Shown here: positions 62,072 to 64,000 of the stretch, one piece after another
How positions within the stretch are numbered: the first letter of the stretch is position 1
How the letters are laid out: each line of letters starts with the position of its first letter
Origin: Methylococcaceae bacterium
Lineage (GTDB): Bacteria; Pseudomonadota; Gammaproteobacteria; Methylococcales; Methylomonadaceae
Direction of reading: 5' to 3'
Assembly: GCA_013140705.1 (NCBI GenBank)
Contig: JABFSH010000015.1
Location: 1 to 64,000, forward strand
DNA length: 64,000 nt
Position numbers and translations under genes: made by a program
Notes under the pieces: generated by a model
The model's database searches: none
What the model saw: only the letters and a program-made list of their open reading frames with translations
Told to the model about the DNA's origin: nothing

Positions 62072-64000
62072 ATGCCAAAAATTAAATTTCAATCATCAAG
62101 TATTCTATTGCGGGTATTGCTGAGTTTAATCATTTATCATATTGCATGCGTCTGTTATGCCTACACATTCGATGCGATTGAAACCCGCTTTGATGCAAAC
62201 TATCTGGCAACGCCAATATCATTAACAGGCACTGTAGTCACGCCAGCGGGGTTGCCTCTACAAAATGCCAAAATTAGCGTCATTGCATGGGGTCCATCAG
62301 GCATCAGTAATGCCAATAAAACTACAACATCCGATGCAACAGGACAATTTACACTCAGCGGCCTTGCTCGTAGAAACGTACTCCTTTCCGTTGTATTTCC
62401 TGGTCATTATTCTGAAATAGTTCCGGCTGATTTAAATCGGCCTTTGTCCGAACTAACCACAGCGACAGGTAAAATTTACGTTAAAAAAATCTTAGCCGAT
62501 CAAACCCGATTAATTTTTGGAGGCGATACCATGATCGGACGGCGTTTTGTCGACGCGGATGGTGATGGTATTGAAGGTGAGCCGGGGGATCTTGTTCGCC
62601 CAGCGACTCGCACGGAAGATACGCTGGCCCTTCTTAAATATTTGCGTGATAGTCTTTCTGCCGCTGATTACACGATAGTCAACCTTGAATCAACAATGGC
62701 ATCACAACCGATACCTTCAAACTGTAGCAAAAGTATTACTTTCTTTTCATACCCGGAAACATTGGCTGGACTGAAAGGGTCCGGTATCGACGGAGTCAAC
62801 CTGGGTAATAACCACATTTACGACTACCTTAGTTCGGGTCTTAATGAGACACTTTTCAATGTCGCTGCAGCGGGGCTTGATGCCGCCGGTGCGGGTGCCA
62901 GCAATACCGATGCGCTCAAGACAACTATTTATCACACCTTTAATAACGTATCGTTGTCAATGCTAGGCTTTAGCCAAATCGTGACAGGCGGCTTATCGGA
63001 TCGGAGTTGTTGGATTACGGCTCGGGATGGCAATTCGACTGAACCGGCTAAACCGGGCGCACTCGAGGCGTCCTCGGGAAACATTAAGCGTTTTCTTCAA
63101 AAAGAAGCCGGGCGCTTTGCTATACCTATGATTCACGGAGGAACAGAATATTCAAGTTATCCTTCGAACGCTATGAGAAGTCGCTATGTTACCAGTATTC
63201 TGAATAATGCCGGGGTGGTCATCAGTCATCATCCGCACACCACACAAGGTATAGGATTGGTCAATGATACCACCGGATCGCCACGCTTTGCCGTATTATC
63301 ACTCGGCAATTTACTGTTTGATCAAGAGGTCTTTGAGACATTCCAGTCCTACATTGTGATTGCAGATGTGGAAAAACAAGGAACAGATTATGTTGTTTCG
63401 CATCTTAAACTTGTGCCTATCCACCATGAAAACTATGTCCCTAAATTATTAACCGGTAAAGCGCTTGCGCGTTTGGGGCGCGATATTGGTCATCTTTCTA
63501 CGTATTTGCCAACATCACCCAGCGGATCTAGCACGCCTGATGGTTTGCGTGGTGCTGTTGTGTTCCCGGATGGTCATCGCGTCTACAGTTTCCGTGATGC
63601 CTCCCAGTACACAACGTTGAGTAGCGCACAAACGCTCACCGCTGCAGTTTCTGCTGTCACACAGTCGACGTCGGCAATCGAATTCAGCAGAACCAGCCCC
63701 TCTGATATGCTTTCATCGATTAAAACCAACACTGCCGCAACCACTGAATATGGGCGTGATATCTTAAAATACGGTGATTTTGAAGATAATGATGTGGATG
63801 GCGATTATAGTGAAGGGACTTCATGGTCACAAACGAATGCGCGCTATATAGAAAACAACGTAGTGAGAAGTGGAACCGGGGCTTTAGTCCTTTTACGCAA
63901 TTCAAGCAATATTACCGACACTGCCTGTAACAATCAAAATCGAATTTCCTTTCCAGCTGGCTCTAAACTCACCTTACGTGGTTGGATTCGTGGCCAAAAC
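62072..64000 (+). CDS. CapA-family (PGA_cap) protein, 3' end outside window
   Basis: The frame is open from the ATG at 62072 (GAGGTAATGTA upstream) to the window edge, so the gene is partial. A Sec-type signal (residues ~10-30, ending at Cys-Tyr-Ala) is followed by an Ig/CarboxypepD_reg-like beta domain (~50-115: LTGTVVTPAGLPLQNAKISV). The CapA domain runs from ~150 on, with LIFGGDTMIGRRF, YTIVNLESTM, GVNLGNNHIYDY, and the paired-His motif VISHHPHTTQGIGL. The family includes poly-gamma-glutamate capsule proteins and exported metallophosphatase-like enzymes. The last residues (DILKYGDFEDNDVDGDYSEG) look like an added domain with Asp-rich loops. Confidence 0.88.
   Translation, partial: MPKIKFQSSSILLRVLLSLIIYHIACVCYAYTFDAIETRFDANYLATPISLTGTVVTPAGLPLQNAKISVIAWGPSGISNANKTTTSDATGQFTLSGLARRNVLLSVVFPGHYSEIVPADLNRPLSELTTATGKIYVKKILADQTRLIFGGDTMIGRRFVDADGDGIEGEPGDLVRPATRTEDTLALLKYLRDSLSAADYTIVNLESTMASQPIPSNCSKSITFFSYPETLAGLKGSGIDGVNLGNNHIYDYLSSGLNETLFNVAAAGLDAAGAGASNTDALKTTIYHTFNNVSLSMLGFSQIVTGGLSDRSCWITARDGNSTEPAKPGALEASSGNIKRFLQKEAGRFAIPMIHGGTEYSSYPSNAMRSRYVTSILNNAGVVISHHPHTTQGIGLVNDTTGSPRFAVLSLGNLLFDQEVFETFQSYIVIADVEKQGTDYVVSHLKLVPIHHENYVPKLLTGKALARLGRDIGHLSTYLPTSPSGSSTPDGLRGAVVFPDGHRVYSFRDASQYTTLSSAQTLTAAVSAVTQSTSAIEFSRTSPSDMLSSIKTNTAATTEYGRDILKYGDFEDNDVDGDYSEGTSWSQTNARYIENNVVRSGTGALVLLRNSSNITDTACNNQNRISFPAGSKLTLRGWIRGQN

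Noticed and set aside
1-64000. CRISPR array
   Set aside because: No regularly spaced repeats with unique spacers were seen. The only dense repeats are the iterons at 14.9-15.1 kb, which are irregular in spacing and strand.

Overview
The window looks like a chromosomal segment of a motile gammaproteobacterium. The gene styles (long flg operon, hemCDXY, a PAS/CheD/CheB chemotaxis cluster, manC-galU) suggest a relative of the Methylococcales. No methanotrophy gene lies in the window, so that placement is an inference. Almost everything is ordinary core chromosome apart from one inserted element and several small repeats.

Layout. 0.4-4.3 kb: a lipoprotein gene and the membrane transhydrogenase pntAB. 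4.7-12.1 kb: an unknown membrane protein, a polysaccharide flippase, dsbB, an exported methyltransferase-like protein, priA with a DnaA-box cluster in front of it, and a BON-domain lipoprotein. Three copies of a small dispersed intergenic element lie in this stretch. 12.6-19.7 kb: a compact integrative element of about 7.1 kb inserted at the 3' end of a tRNA-Arg(CCU) gene. It has a tyrosine integrase, an AlpA-type regulator, a primase-polymerase/SF3 helicase, an iteron-rich palindromic putative origin, and a translationally coupled block of small genes of unknown role. Its layout resembles P4-type phage satellites, but the cargo is not recognisable.

19.8-32.6 kb: flagellar genes. ycgR-flgN-flgM and flgA read leftward and flgBCDEFGHIJKL rightward. 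Good sigma-54 promoter matches precede flgA and flgB, and a good sigma-28 match precedes flgM. 32.9-38.0 kb: the haem genes hemC-hemD-hemX-hemY, a metallo-beta-lactamase-fold protein and a DUF1289 protein.

38.3-48.8 kb: a chemotaxis cluster with F7/Che2-like order: cheY, cheA, cheW, an Aer-like PAS receptor lacking a signalling domain, a second cheW, a ParA-type ATPase, a STAS protein, cheR, cheD, a receiver-only cheB duplicate, cheB, a soluble helical protein with two receptor-tip-like motifs, and a lone diiron/MBL-fold (ODP-like) oxygen-sensor candidate. Together these suggest an aerotaxis or redox-taxis array whose receptor functions are split over several polypeptides.

48.8-64 kb: mostly housekeeping. 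This includes a 5'-nucleotidase, a SPOR-domain membrane protein, gcvR, bcp, a PhoH-family ATPase, an AI-2E/PerM permease, a DHH protein, manC, galU, yceH, an alpha/beta hydrolase, a Mut7-C fragment, and the start of a CapA-family gene that runs off the window. A 224-bp element with terminal inverted repeats lies between galU and yceH.

The two regions most worth following are the satellite-like element and the split-receptor chemotaxis cluster.
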